Of a stretch of DNA of 43,644 bases, positions 1-7,729 are shown one piece after another (position 1 is the stretch's first letter; the number at the start of each line of letters is the position of its first letter). A program made the translations under genes and the position numbers. The stretch is from a bacterium (GTDB taxonomy: Bacteria > Myxococcota_A > UBA9160 > SZUA-336): contig JAAELY010000474.1 of assembly GCA_024226335.1 (NCBI GenBank), forward strand, positions 1-43,644, read 5' to 3'. Below the pieces are notes generated by a model, which was given only the letters and a program-made list of their open reading frames with translations, was not told where the DNA came from and made no database searches.

Positions 1-25
1 GCCTGAGACGCTCACCGCCGTCAGG

Positions 26-196
26 GCTAGGGAACCTCTGCACAGGGAGGCTGCGGCTGCGAAGCGCGATGCATCCGCCTGCGCTGCGTCGCGCGACCCT
101 CTGCAGCTCTACGGATCTCCGATCGGATCACGCTTCTTGCTCAGGCGGCGACTCCCGCTTCTCGCTCGATTCCTCCCTGTGCAGAGATTCCCTAGC
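26..196. repeat. 25-bp inverted repeat pair upstream of bioB
   Basis: Positions 26-50 and 172-196 are reverse complements of each other over 25 bp with a single mismatch (C35 opposite A187). They are separated by 121 bp. The rest of the first 274 bases holds no gene I can support. There is no obvious target-site duplication next to the arms and no U-rich tract, so neither a transposon end nor a terminator is shown. The arms could be two copies of a dispersed palindromic repeat, the ends of a ~171-bp MITE-like element, or a long-range stem in a bioB leader. Confidence 0.75.
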
Positions 197-274
197 TGCA
201 AGTTCCCGGATTGGTTCACTTTCCACTCGGGGGGCGCACCCCGGGGCCGCGAATCTGGTACCCTCCGCTGCCGT

Positions 275-1336
275 ATGAATCTGGCACGGAAAATTCTCGA
301 TGGTCCAGCGTTGACGAAGGCAGAGCTGCTCGGGCTCCTGCGCGATGACGTTCCCCTGCTTCCCCTGCTTCACGAGGCGTTTCTGGTGCGCGAACGCGCG
401 TTTGGTCGCCGCGTGCGCGTGCAGGTGCTGAACAACGCCCAGAATGGGCGCTGTTCCGAGGACTGTGGTTATTGCCCGCAGTCGACCGTCAGCGAAGCTC
501 CGCTCAAGCCGTACCCGTGGAAGCCCGTCGAAGAACTCCTGGCTGAAGCACGCGCCGCTCACGAGGCCGGTGCCTTCCGCTATTGCATGGTCGCTAGCGG
601 GCGGGGGCCCGCAGATCGCAACATCGACTTCCTGGCCGATGCCGTGCGCGCGATCAAGAAGGAAGTGCCCGTCGAAGTCTGTGTTTCCGTCGGTTTTCTC
701 GACGAGGACAAGGCCCGGCGCCTCAAGGAGGCCGGTGTCGACCGTCTGAACCACAACCTGAATACCAGCGAACAGCACTATTCCAAGGTCTGCTCGACCC
801 ATACCTACAACGACCGCTTGAACACGCTTCGCGCGGCGACGGCGGCGGGTCTGGAGCAGTGCAGTGGCTTGATCGTGGGCATGGGCGAAAGCGACGAGGA
901 CATCGTCGACGTGACCCTCGAACTGCGCGAGCTATCGATTCCCTCGATCCCGATCAATTTCCTGATTCCGATCGAGGGAAATCCTTTGCAGTCCGACGGT
1001 TCCCTCACGCCCGCGCGCGCGCTGCGCATTCTGGCGATGGTGCGCCTGGCGAACCCGAGCGCCGAAGTGCGCATGGCCGGCGGGCGAGAAGGCCATCTGC
1101 GCTCCCAGGAGTCCCTGGGGCTGTACGCCGCGAATTCGCTATTTGTGGATGGCTATCTGACCACGAAGGGCGAGAGCCCCCGCGAGGTCTATCAGATGAT
1201 CCGCGATGCCGGTTTCGAGGTGGAAAAGGCAGACGGATCGGTGGCCACCTGGGAAGAACTGGGCCTGGACGACGCTTTCCGCGTTTCCGGCAGCCGGGAC
1301 ATCCTCAAACCTAGCGTCCTCGCCACGACCCGCTGA
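275..1336 (+). CDS. bioB: Biotin synthase BioB
   Basis: Radical-SAM enzyme that inserts sulfur into dethiobiotin, the last step of biotin synthesis. The 353-residue length is normal for BioB. The [4Fe-4S]-binding CxxxCxxC motif is present (C60, C64, C67, in CSEDCGYC), preceded by the family-typical NNAQNGRC stretch. Later conserved segments include the HNLNTS region and the RMAGGRE segment near residue 270. The reading frame is open upstream to 137, but family similarity begins at the ATG at 275. No strong Shine-Dalgarno is seen before it. No other biotin genes are nearby and no BirA operator was recognised, so the gene appears isolated from the rest of the pathway. kdsA follows 65 bp downstream on the same strand. 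Confidence 0.95.
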   Translation: MNLARKILDGPALTKAELLGLLRDDVPLLPLLHEAFLVRERAFGRRVRVQVLNNAQNGRCSEDCGYCPQSTVSEAPLKPYPWKPVEELLAEARAAHEAGAFRYCMVASGRGPADRNIDFLADAVRAIKKEVPVEVCVSVGFLDEDKARRLKEAGVDRLNHNLNTSEQHYSKVCSTHTYNDRLNTLRAATAAGLEQCSGLIVGMGESDEDIVDVTLELRELSIPSIPINFLIPIEGNPLQSDGSLTPARALRILAMVRLANPSAEVRMAGGREGHLRSQESLGLYAANSLFVDGYLTTKGESPREVYQMIRDAGFEVEKADGSVATWEELGLDDAFRVSGSRDILKPSVLATTR

Positions 1337-1401
1337 ACGGACTACCCTCTGGATTGCGCGAAACTCTCGCAACGAGGGTGCGCGCTGGGGACGGGAGACC
1401 C

Positions 1402-2259
1402 ATGCAACCGAACCACGTCGAAATCGGCGACGATCGCACTAGCCCCCTGATCTTCGGTCCCGGCCAGCCCCTGGTCTGGATCACCGGTCCGTGCGTAATC
1501 GAGGATTACCGCACCACGGCCACGGCCGCAGAACGACTCAAGAAGCTGAGTGAGAAGCTCGAAGTTCCGCTCATTTTCAAGTCCTCCTATGAAAAGGACA
1601 ATCGCACCTCGGAAGAGTCCTATCGCGGGCCCGGACTCGACGATGGATTGGAGATCCTGGCGCGGATCAAGCAGGAGTTCGAGCTGCCCGTGATCTCCGA
1701 TGTGCATCGCGTCGAAGACCTCGAGGCTGCGCGCGAAGTGCTCGACATCATTCAGATCCCCGCATTCCTGTGCCAGCAGACATCGCTGGTGGTCGCGGCC
1801 GGAAAGACGGGCCGTCCCATCAACGTGAAGAAGGCGCAGTTCCTTTCGCCCGATGCGATGTCGAGTGCGGTCGGCAAGATCCGGCGCACGGGCAATCAGC
1901 AGATCCTGTTGACCGAACGCGGCACCTGTCACGGCTACAACTCATTTGTCGCCGACATGACTTCGATCCCCGGCATGCAGGCCCTGGGTTGCCCGGTCAT
2001 TTTCGACGCCGGTCATCAGGTGCGGCGCTACGGCATACCGAGCACCGATCCCGAGGGTGGGGCTCCGAAGGAGTACATCCCGGTCCTTCTGCGAGCCGGT
2101 GTTGCGGCCGGCGCAAACGGGCTGTTTCTCGAAACACATCCGAATCCCGACGACGCCCTGTGCGACGCGGCGAGCCAGTTTCCATTGGAATCCATGGAAG
2201 ACCTGATGCTCGAAACTCGCGATCTCGCGGAACTGATGCGCAAGCAGGGACACGCGTGA
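1402..2259 (+). CDS. kdsA: 3-deoxy-8-phosphooctulonate synthase (Kdo-8-P synthase)
   Basis: Cytoplasmic aldolase that condenses phosphoenolpyruvate with arabinose 5-phosphate to give Kdo 8-phosphate, the precursor of the inner-core LPS sugar Kdo. The protein has 285 residues, the usual size. It carries the phosphate-binding KSSYEKDNRTS segment and a C-terminal region with ETHPNPDDALCD. The N-terminal motif reads TGPCVIED, with Cys31 where the metal-independent E. coli enzyme has Asn, so this is probably the metal-dependent class. The ATG at 1402 is chosen because GGGAG lies about 5 bases upstream; the frame also stays open to 1354. Its stop overlaps the GTG start of the next small gene by 4 nt, so translation is probably coupled. 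Confidence 0.95.
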   Translation: MQPNHVEIGDDRTSPLIFGPGQPLVWITGPCVIEDYRTTATAAERLKKLSEKLEVPLIFKSSYEKDNRTSEESYRGPGLDDGLEILARIKQEFELPVISDVHRVEDLEAAREVLDIIQIPAFLCQQTSLVVAAGKTGRPINVKKAQFLSPDAMSSAVGKIRRTGNQQILLTERGTCHGYNSFVADMTSIPGMQALGCPVIFDAGHQVRRYGIPSTDPEGGAPKEYIPVLLRAGVAAGANGLFLETHPNPDDALCDAASQFPLESMEDLMLETRDLAELMRKQGHA

Positions 2260-2444
2260 GCGGACGAGTCGACCCGGATCTGCTCGAGATGCTGGTCTGC
2301 CCGCTCTGCAAGGGCGAACTGGCCGTGCAATGGGCCGACGGCTCCGAGGCGGCGCTCGACTGTGGGGCGTGCTCGCTTTCATTTCCCATCGAGGACGGGA
2401 TTCCCGTCATGCTGGTCGAAGAGGCGAATCCGCTGGTTGCGTGA
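2256..2444 (+). CDS. Trm112-like / UPF0434 small zinc-ribbon protein
   Basis: A 62-residue protein with a compact zinc ribbon: C15-x2-C18 and C36-x2-C39, followed by the family-typical FPIEDGIPVML ending. This matches the UPF0434 (YcaR-like) branch of the Trm112 fold. In E. coli ycaR lies between lpxK and kdsB, so a position next to kdsA fits a recurrent association with Kdo/LPS genes. The molecular role of the bacterial proteins is not established. The GTG start at 2256 overlaps the kdsA stop by 4 nt. The last 38 nt overlap the 3' end of the convergent minus-strand Kdo-kinase-like gene. Confidence 0.85.
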   Translation: MSGRVDPDLLEMLVCPLCKGELAVQWADGSEAALDCGACSLSFPIEDGIPVMLVEEANPLVA

Positions 2445-3294
2445 GCGAGCTGCTGAATCGGTAGCGCAGCTGATGCAGTGCGAGTTTGATTCTCTCTCGC
2501 CGGGTCCAGCCGCGCAGTTCAGCGCGTAGTTCGCGATCGCCCCGTGTGTAGGCACTTGCGAAGATCGCCAGTTCCCTGGGTCCAATGCGCGAGCCCGCCA
2601 GCCCGTTCTTGACGGCCGATCGGTGCAGTCGGCCCAGGTTGTTGGCCCGCACCGAACTGGAGAGACCGCCACTTCCATGGAAAACGGCCTTGTCGAGGTC
2701 GACCGCCACGATGCGCCGGCCCCCGGAATTCGGCACGACCAGCAGATTTCGCAACTGTAGATCGCGGTGGTCCACGCCCGCGTCGTGCAAGCGGCGCACT
2801 GCGTCGGCCACTTCGGCGATCAGGATTCGCCGGGCTTTGACGTCTTTGAGGGAATGCAGGACTCCGAGCAGTTCGCTTGCGTTGGGCTCTTCACGCGTGC
2901 CGATCATGGCGGACCAGAAGGGACCGAAAACCGGCCAGAGTACGACGCACAGAGCGTGAGGCACCGGTGCATCGAGTGCTTCGGCTGCCGCGGTGACACT
3001 CAACTCTTCTGCGGCGCGCGAGGTCCCGACGTAGAGCGAACCCGTGAGCCAGCCGAGCAGGCCGCCGTGCCGATAGCGCCGCAGCACCACCCGCAGGTCG
3101 TGTCGCAGCGCAACGCTGGGCGTGGTTCCGCGGCCGCGCCGCGGGCCGCGCGCGAAAAGGGTCTTTCTTACGGCTGGGTCTGCCAGTCGCAGGCGCATCA
3201 GGTCCGGGGTTTCGTTTCGGTCGAGAATCAGCCAGACATCGGCAACGCGGTGGACGACATAGCCAGGCGGAACCTCTCCAATCGGATCGCGCAT
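2407..3294 (-). CDS. Kdo-kinase-like / lipopolysaccharide kinase family protein
   Basis: A 295-residue protein-kinase-fold protein of the KdkA/WaaP (Kdo/WaaP, PF06293) type. The catalytic loop is visible as H176-R177-D178 with N183 (HRDLQLRN). The metal-binding motif is V-D199-L-D-K, replacing the DFG of eukaryotic kinases. Family members phosphorylate Kdo or heptose in the LPS inner core at the inner membrane. The substrate here is not proven, but the flanking kdsA, lptF and heptosyltransferase genes support an LPS role. Its ATG overlaps the lptF stop by 1 nt (TGATG), so the two are co-translated. An alternative is a generic InaA-like kinase. Confidence 0.75.
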   Translation of the reverse strand: MRDPIGEVPPGYVVHRVADVWLILDRNETPDLMRLRLADPAVRKTLFARGPRRGRGTTPSVALRHDLRVVLRRYRHGGLLGWLTGSLYVGTSRAAEELSVTAAAEALDAPVPHALCVVLWPVFGPFWSAMIGTREEPNASELLGVLHSLKDVKARRILIAEVADAVRRLHDAGVDHRDLQLRNLLVVPNSGGRRIVAVDLDKAVFHGSGGLSSSVRANNLGRLHRSAVKNGLAGSRIGPRELAIFASAYTRGDRELRAELRGWTRRERIKLALHQLRYRFSSSLTQPADSPLRPA

Positions 3295-4418
3295 CAGGTC
3301 TCCCCCCGGACGGTCCGCCGGATCAGCCAGAATCCCGCCAGCAAAACGACGACGTTGGGGCTCCAGACCGAGAGCCAGGCTGGGGCGTATCGGCCTTCAG
3401 CGGCGAGTTGGCCCGCGCTGAACAAGAGCCAGTACAGACCCATGACCGCGATCGCAGTGAGTGCGCCCGCTGAACGGCCGGAACGCAGTGGCCGGATGCC
3501 CAGGGGTACCGCGACGATCGCGAGCAGTACCGACGCCATCGGGAAGGCGAGTCTGCGGTGGATCTGCGTCTGCACGCCTGCGCGTCCGGTTTTGCCGCGC
3601 AGCTCTGGGGGGTCTCCAGCTTCGAACTGGCGCTCGAGTTCGAGCAGTTCACTGAACGTGAAGTCGCGGGGGCGCTTGTGCGCGTGTATGAATTCGCTCA
3701 GGTCGAGCGTCGTGTGCATCCGTGCGAAGCGGATCTTGCGGTAGCGTTTCTTCTCGACAGCAGAGAAGTGGATCGATCCTTCCGTAAGCTCGAAACCGAT
3801 GCTCCCGGCTCCCTCGGGCTCCGTGTCCTCTACAACTGAACCGCACTTCGCCGAGATGAAGAGACTGCGTTCATCGTCGCGGAAGTCGCCGATCAGTACT
3901 CCGCGCAAGGGGCATGTTTCATCGCCCTGTTCGTGGACGTACAGCATGTGATCGCCGAATTCCTGAAACGAGCCCGGCTTGATGATCCGCACACTCTTGG
4001 CGAACTCGCGCACGAGCGACTTCATGCGATCGTGGCTCCTGGGCTCGATTTCCCAGACCAGGTGCCCGGTGACCAGTGCAGCGAGGGCCGCCAGCAATAA
4101 AACCGGCGGCAGCAGTCGAGGTACGCTCACGCCCGAGGCGCGAATCGCAACGATCTCTCCATCGGCCGACATTCGCCCGAACGCCAACAAGATGCCGAAA
4201 AGCAGTGCGGTGGGGATCGCGAACGCCAGGTAGCTGGGCAGGATCACGGCCACCAACTGCACCAGGCCCATCCAGCCCGCGCCGGCCGATAGCAGATCCT
4301 CTATGAAGCGCAGGACGTTTTGCACTACGAGCAGGAGACTCATCAGGCCGAGTCCGAGCAGCGAGTGGAAAAAGACGTCGCGCAGGATGTAGCGCCAGAG
4401 GATCCGGGGGGCGACCAT
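3294..4418 (-). CDS. lptF: LPS export permease, LptF/LptG family (probably LptF)
   Basis: Inner-membrane permease of the LptB2FG complex, which extracts LPS from the inner membrane for transport to the cell surface. The 374 residues show the family layout: hydrophobic segments near the N-terminus, around residues 50-110, a large periplasmic beta-jellyroll domain (about 115-255), then three closely spaced C-terminal helices. Segments such as PSYLAFAIPTALLFG and the cytoplasmic MSADGEIVAIRASG stretch are typical. I chose the ATG at 4418; a TTG at 4457 would add 13 residues but overlap the divergent glycosyltransferase. LptF and LptG normally work as a pair and are often adjacent, yet only one is in this window, so the partner must lie elsewhere. 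Confidence 0.85.
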   Translation of the reverse strand: MVAPRILWRYILRDVFFHSLLGLGLMSLLLVVQNVLRFIEDLLSAGAGWMGLVQLVAVILPSYLAFAIPTALLFGILLAFGRMSADGEIVAIRASGVSVPRLLPPVLLLAALAALVTGHLVWEIEPRSHDRMKSLVREFAKSVRIIKPGSFQEFGDHMLYVHEQGDETCPLRGVLIGDFRDDERSLFISAKCGSVVEDTEPEGAGSIGFELTEGSIHFSAVEKKRYRKIRFARMHTTLDLSEFIHAHKRPRDFTFSELLELERQFEAGDPPELRGKTGRAGVQTQIHRRLAFPMASVLLAIVAVPLGIRPLRSGRSAGALTAIAVMGLYWLLFSAGQLAAEGRYAPAWLSVWSPNVVVLLAGFWLIRRTVRGET

Positions 4419-4444
4419 GAGATCGTCAATGCTATCCGTTCGCC

Positions 4445-5548
4445 GTGCCAGCGCCAATGCCGATCGCTGAAACCAGGCCGGCGCCTCCGCGCCTGCTCGC
4501 CCAGCTGTCCGAAACGCCCCCGGCCGGGCGAATTCTCGTGATCCGGCTGGGCGCGCTCGGAGACGTGGTGCGCACGCGTTTCGCGTTTGCCGCCCTGCGC
4601 GCGCTGTATCCAGAATCCCACATCGACTGGCTCGTGGAGGATCGCGCGGCGGCCGGACTCGAGGCCATCCGGGGCCTCGACGGCATCGTGCGGGTCGCGC
4701 GCAACGACCTGCGGATCGGCCATCCGCTCGCTTTCAGGCGCAGCGCTCTGAAACTCGTGGAGAAACTGCGGGGTGGTGCCTACGATCTGGCCGTCGATTT
4801 TCACGGGATTCTCAAGAGCGGATTGCTGGCCCGAGCGGCCGGAATTCCGATGCGTGTGGGCTACGACCGGCACTTCTCACGCGACGGAAGTCAGCGCTTT
4901 TTGACCCATCGGGTCTCGATTGCGTGCGAGCGCCTGTCTCGCTTCGAGCGCAACGACGCGCTGGTGCGGTTTCTGGGCGGTGAGCCGGTCCGTGAGGCCC
5001 CGCCGCTGGAATTGTCGCCGGATCCCGCTCCCGAGTTGGCAGACCTGCCCACTGGCCTCGCCGTCCTGCATCCGGGCACCAGCCCCTTGACGCTTTACAA
5101 GCGCTGGGATCCGGCTCGCTTCGCGAGACTGGCCCTCATCCTGCGCGAGAAGGCGGGACTCGAGAGCCTGATCACCTGGGGACCTGTCGAAGGCGAGTGC
5201 GAGGCCGCGCAACAGGTCGTGGCGCGCGCCCAAGGGGCCGCCCATCTGGCTCCTGCAACACAATCGATTTCTCACTTGCTGCAGCTGATGCGGGGAGCCC
5301 GGCTTTTCGTCGGCAGTGACTCGGGCCCGATGCACCTGGCTTCCCTGCTCGGATTGCCACTGGTGGCGGTCTTCGGTCCCACGGATCCCGTCGAGAACGC
5401 GCCGTTCTCCGGCAGCCCACATCGGATCGTTCGCGAGGACGTCGGCTGTAACCCCTGTAGGCTCGGATGTCCCTCTCGGGCCTGCATGAGCCGGATCGGC
5501 GTACAAGATGTTGCCAGCGCCGCCCTCGAGCTTCTGGCAGGAGTTTGA
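4445..5548 (+). CDS. Glycosyltransferase family 9, heptosyltransferase I-like
   Basis: A 367-residue GT9 enzyme expected to transfer L-glycero-D-manno-heptose from ADP-heptose to Kdo of the LPS inner core on the cytoplasmic face of the membrane. The N-terminal ILVIRLGALGDVV motif and the C-terminal VGSDSGPMHLASLLGLP and VAVFGPTDP segments define the family. A cysteine-rich tail (CNPCRLGC) follows. The first ~28 residues are Pro/Ala-rich and extra to the core fold. The start is GTG at 4445 or ATG at 4457. The divergent lptF starts only 26 bp away, leaving no room for separate upstream promoters outside coding DNA. Confidence 0.85.
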   Translation: MPAPMPIAETRPAPPRLLAQLSETPPAGRILVIRLGALGDVVRTRFAFAALRALYPESHIDWLVEDRAAAGLEAIRGLDGIVRVARNDLRIGHPLAFRRSALKLVEKLRGGAYDLAVDFHGILKSGLLARAAGIPMRVGYDRHFSRDGSQRFLTHRVSIACERLSRFERNDALVRFLGGEPVREAPPLELSPDPAPELADLPTGLAVLHPGTSPLTLYKRWDPARFARLALILREKAGLESLITWGPVEGECEAAQQVVARAQGAAHLAPATQSISHLLQLMRGARLFVGSDSGPMHLASLLGLPLVAVFGPTDPVENAPFSGSPHRIVREDVGCNPCRLGCPSRACMSRIGVQDVASAALELLAGV

Positions 5549-5629
5549 CGCGCCGCGTTGCCGCGATGTCAGCAGAGTCCTATCAAGAACGAAACTCGTT
5601 TTCTGTCGGGTTTCCTGTGATCGATATAA

Positions 5630-6712
5630 GTGGCTGAAAACAAGGACAAAATCTCTATCATTCTGCCCAATCACCTGGGTGATGTGGTGATGGCGACCCC
5701 GGCCTTGCGGAGCCTGCGGCGGGGCTTCCCCCAGGCCGAAATCACCGCAGTCTTGCGTCGCCCCCTCGATCAGGTGCTGGGAGGCAGTCCCCGGATCGAC
5801 CGGATCCTGGCTCACGACATCTACGCGGGTGGGGGGGCGGTCCGCCAGTTCCGGCGCCGCCTCGCGGTCGCTCGCGAATTGCGCGGCAGCGAAATTACCG
5901 TGGTTCTCCCCAATTCCGTTTCCAGTGCGCTTCTGGCCTTTTCCACGCGAGCGCCCCGGCGCCTGGGATACGCGCGACGCGGCCGCGGTCTGCTCCTGAG
6001 CGAGGCCGTGCCGGCCCCTCGGGAGGCTGGACGCTTCGTTCCGGTGGCCATGGAGCGCTACTATCTGGACCTCGTGGGACGACTGGGTTGTCCCGATGAG
6101 GGAACCGAGCTCGAGCTTTTCAGCGAAACTGAAGCGGAGGCCGCCTGCGAGGCGTTGTTTGCGAGGCAGGGCCTGACGGGCGATGCACCGCTCGTCTGCC
6201 TGGCACCGGGAGCTGGTTTCGGGCCGTCGAAGATCTGGCCCGCTGCCTATGTGGCCGAGGTGGCTCGTGCGCTCATCGACGATGGCGCGAAGGTGGCGCT
6301 GGTGCACGCGCCCGGTGAGGAAGTCCTGGCCGATGAAATCGCACACAAGACCGGCGACGAAATCATCTCTCTGGGAGGCTCAGCCATGAACCTCTCGCTG
6401 CTGAAGTCCGTTCTGTCTCGCGCTCGTCTTTTGATCTGTAACGACGCCGGTGCGCGCCACATCTCCGCCGCCTTCGACGTGCCGACACTCGTGCTCATGG
6501 GCCCCACGAGCACGGCGTACACCAATCTGAATCTGAAGCGGACGCGGTTGTTGCGCGAGCCAGTCGATTGTTCGCCGTGCCAGAAGAAGGTCTGTCCAAC
6601 CGATCATCGCTGCATGGCGCTCTTGAGCCCGGCACGTGTGTTGAAAGAGGCGCGCGAGGCTCTCATGAGCGATGACTGGCTCGGCAGCGTCGAACTGGAG
6701 CTACACGCGTGA
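5630..6712 (+). CDS. waaF: Glycosyltransferase family 9, heptosyltransferase II
   Basis: A 360-residue GT9 protein that should add the second heptose to the LPS inner core. It begins with ISIILPNHLGDVVMATPALRSL. Its C-terminal half carries LICNDAGARHISAAFDVP and GPTSTAYTN, then the conserved cysteine cluster (DCSPCQKKVCP...H.CM) that is typical of WaaF. The GTG start at 5630 lies 81 bp after the previous GT9 gene. That gap holds a short imperfect stem (AGAACGA with TCGTTTTCT, 2-nt bulge) but no convincing terminator. The stop overlaps the next gene as TGATG. Confidence 0.85.
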   Translation: MAENKDKISIILPNHLGDVVMATPALRSLRRGFPQAEITAVLRRPLDQVLGGSPRIDRILAHDIYAGGGAVRQFRRRLAVARELRGSEITVVLPNSVSSALLAFSTRAPRRLGYARRGRGLLLSEAVPAPREAGRFVPVAMERYYLDLVGRLGCPDEGTELELFSETEAEAACEALFARQGLTGDAPLVCLAPGAGFGPSKIWPAAYVAEVARALIDDGAKVALVHAPGEEVLADEIAHKTGDEIISLGGSAMNLSLLKSVLSRARLLICNDAGARHISAAFDVPTLVLMGPTSTAYTNLNLKRTRLLREPVDCSPCQKKVCPTDHRCMALLSPARVLKEAREALMSDDWLGSVELELHA

Positions 6713-7623
6713 TGCCGACCGTGGATCTATCGATTGTGATCGTCGCCTGGAACGTGCGAGACCTCGTGCTCGATTGCCTGGCCTCCATTCGCGATGCTCG
6801 ACTGAAGATCAGCTACGAGGTGATCCTGGTCGACAACGGCTCGGCCGACGCGACCGTAGAGCAGGTAAGCGAGCAGTTTCCCGAGACCCGCGTGATTGCC
6901 TTGCCGAAGAACATCGGTTTTGGCGGGGGCAATAATCGCGGACTCGAGCGCATGAACGGTCGAACGGCAGTGCTGCTCAACAGCGATACGATCGTGCTCG
7001 AAGGTGGGTTGGAGCAATGCGTGGCCTATCTGGACGAGCATCCCGACGTCGGCGTCGTCGGTCCCCAGCTCTTGAATCCAGATCGGACGAGACAGAACTG
7101 CATTCACAACTCGCCGACGCTGGTGTCCGAGATCATCTCCCAGTCGGTCCTGAGGCGGTTGTTTCCGCGTCGCTATCCGAGCAAACGCATCGAATACACC
7201 CAGCCGGTAGAAGTCGAGGCGGTGCTAGGCGCGTGTATGTTCGTGAGGCGCGAGATTGTCGAAACGGTCGGAACGATTGACGAGGACTTTTTCTTCTTCC
7301 TGGAGGAAACCGACTGGTGCCATCGAATTCGCTCGGCTGGCTGGCGAGTCATGCACCTGCCCGATGCGTATGTGATTCACCTGTACGGGGAATCGACCAA
7401 AAAGAAGGTGCCACTGCGTACGCGCATCGAATTCCACCGGAGTCGCTATCTTTTCTTCAAGAAGAACCGCGGATTCCTGACATATCAGGCGCTCCGTGTC
7501 ATCGTGATGGCCAAGATCCTGTTCGGCTGCGTGTTTGGCGGGCGCCGCGCTTCGGAGTACCGCAAGATTCTGGCCTGGCATATTGCGGGCCGTCCGGCGT
7601 CCGCGGGCCTGGGATCGGCCTGA
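6712..7623 (+). CDS. Glycosyltransferase family 2 (rhamnosyltransferase-like)
   Basis: A 303-residue GT-A fold enzyme. The start region reads VDLSIVIVAWN, followed by the nucleotide-sugar contact VDNGSADAT and, in place of a strict DxD, LLNSDT, as in rhamnosyl- and galactofuranosyl-transferases of the WbbL type. FFFFLEETDWCHRI corresponds to the conserved ED catalytic region. Some hydrophobic character near residues 245-270 may mediate membrane association. The ATG at 6712 forms a TGATG overlap with waaF; an in-frame GTG precedes it by one codon. Given its neighbours it most likely builds LPS core or O-antigen. The sugar donor cannot be read from sequence. Confidence 0.85.
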   Translation: MPTVDLSIVIVAWNVRDLVLDCLASIRDARLKISYEVILVDNGSADATVEQVSEQFPETRVIALPKNIGFGGGNNRGLERMNGRTAVLLNSDTIVLEGGLEQCVAYLDEHPDVGVVGPQLLNPDRTRQNCIHNSPTLVSEIISQSVLRRLFPRRYPSKRIEYTQPVEVEAVLGACMFVRREIVETVGTIDEDFFFFLEETDWCHRIRSAGWRVMHLPDAYVIHLYGESTKKKVPLRTRIEFHRSRYLFFKKNRGFLTYQALRVIVMAKILFGCVFGGRRASEYRKILAWHIAGRPASAGLGSA

Positions 7624-7634
7624 TCGCTTCAGCC

Positions 7635-7674
7635 GGAGCTTCCGACGCGACGCTTGGCGCGGGTCGGGAGCTTC
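7635..7674 (+). other. Stable hairpin between GT2 and epimerase genes
   Basis: The arms 7637-7649 and 7658-7672 pair over 13 bp with a 2-nt bulge (G62-G63 side) and an 8-nt loop, extended by a G-C and a G-U pair at the base. No U-run follows, so it is not a classical intrinsic terminator. It lies in the 106-bp leader of the TTG-started epimerase gene and could affect transcript stability or partial read-through. Confidence 0.5.
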
Positions 7675-7716
7675 AGGCCATTTCTGACTCAAATCGGTCT
7701 CGTCGGAGACGCACCC

Positions 7717-7724
7717 GGGAGGGA
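7717..7724 (+). promoter_or_regulatory. Ribosome binding site that fixes the TTG start of the epimerase
   Basis: GGGAGGGA ends 5 nt before TTG at 7730. This strong Shine-Dalgarno, together with the Rossmann motif starting two codons in (KILVTGGAGFIG), supports translation from TTG. Confidence 0.7.
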
Positions 7725-7729
7725 AGCAG

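Noticed and set aside
26-196. Inverted repeat as a proven transposon
   Set aside because: No target-site duplication or transposase; kept only as a repeat.
4877-6346. 489-codon minus-strand open frame opposite the heptosyltransferases
   Set aside because: No recognisable domain; both plus-strand GT9 proteins are intact.
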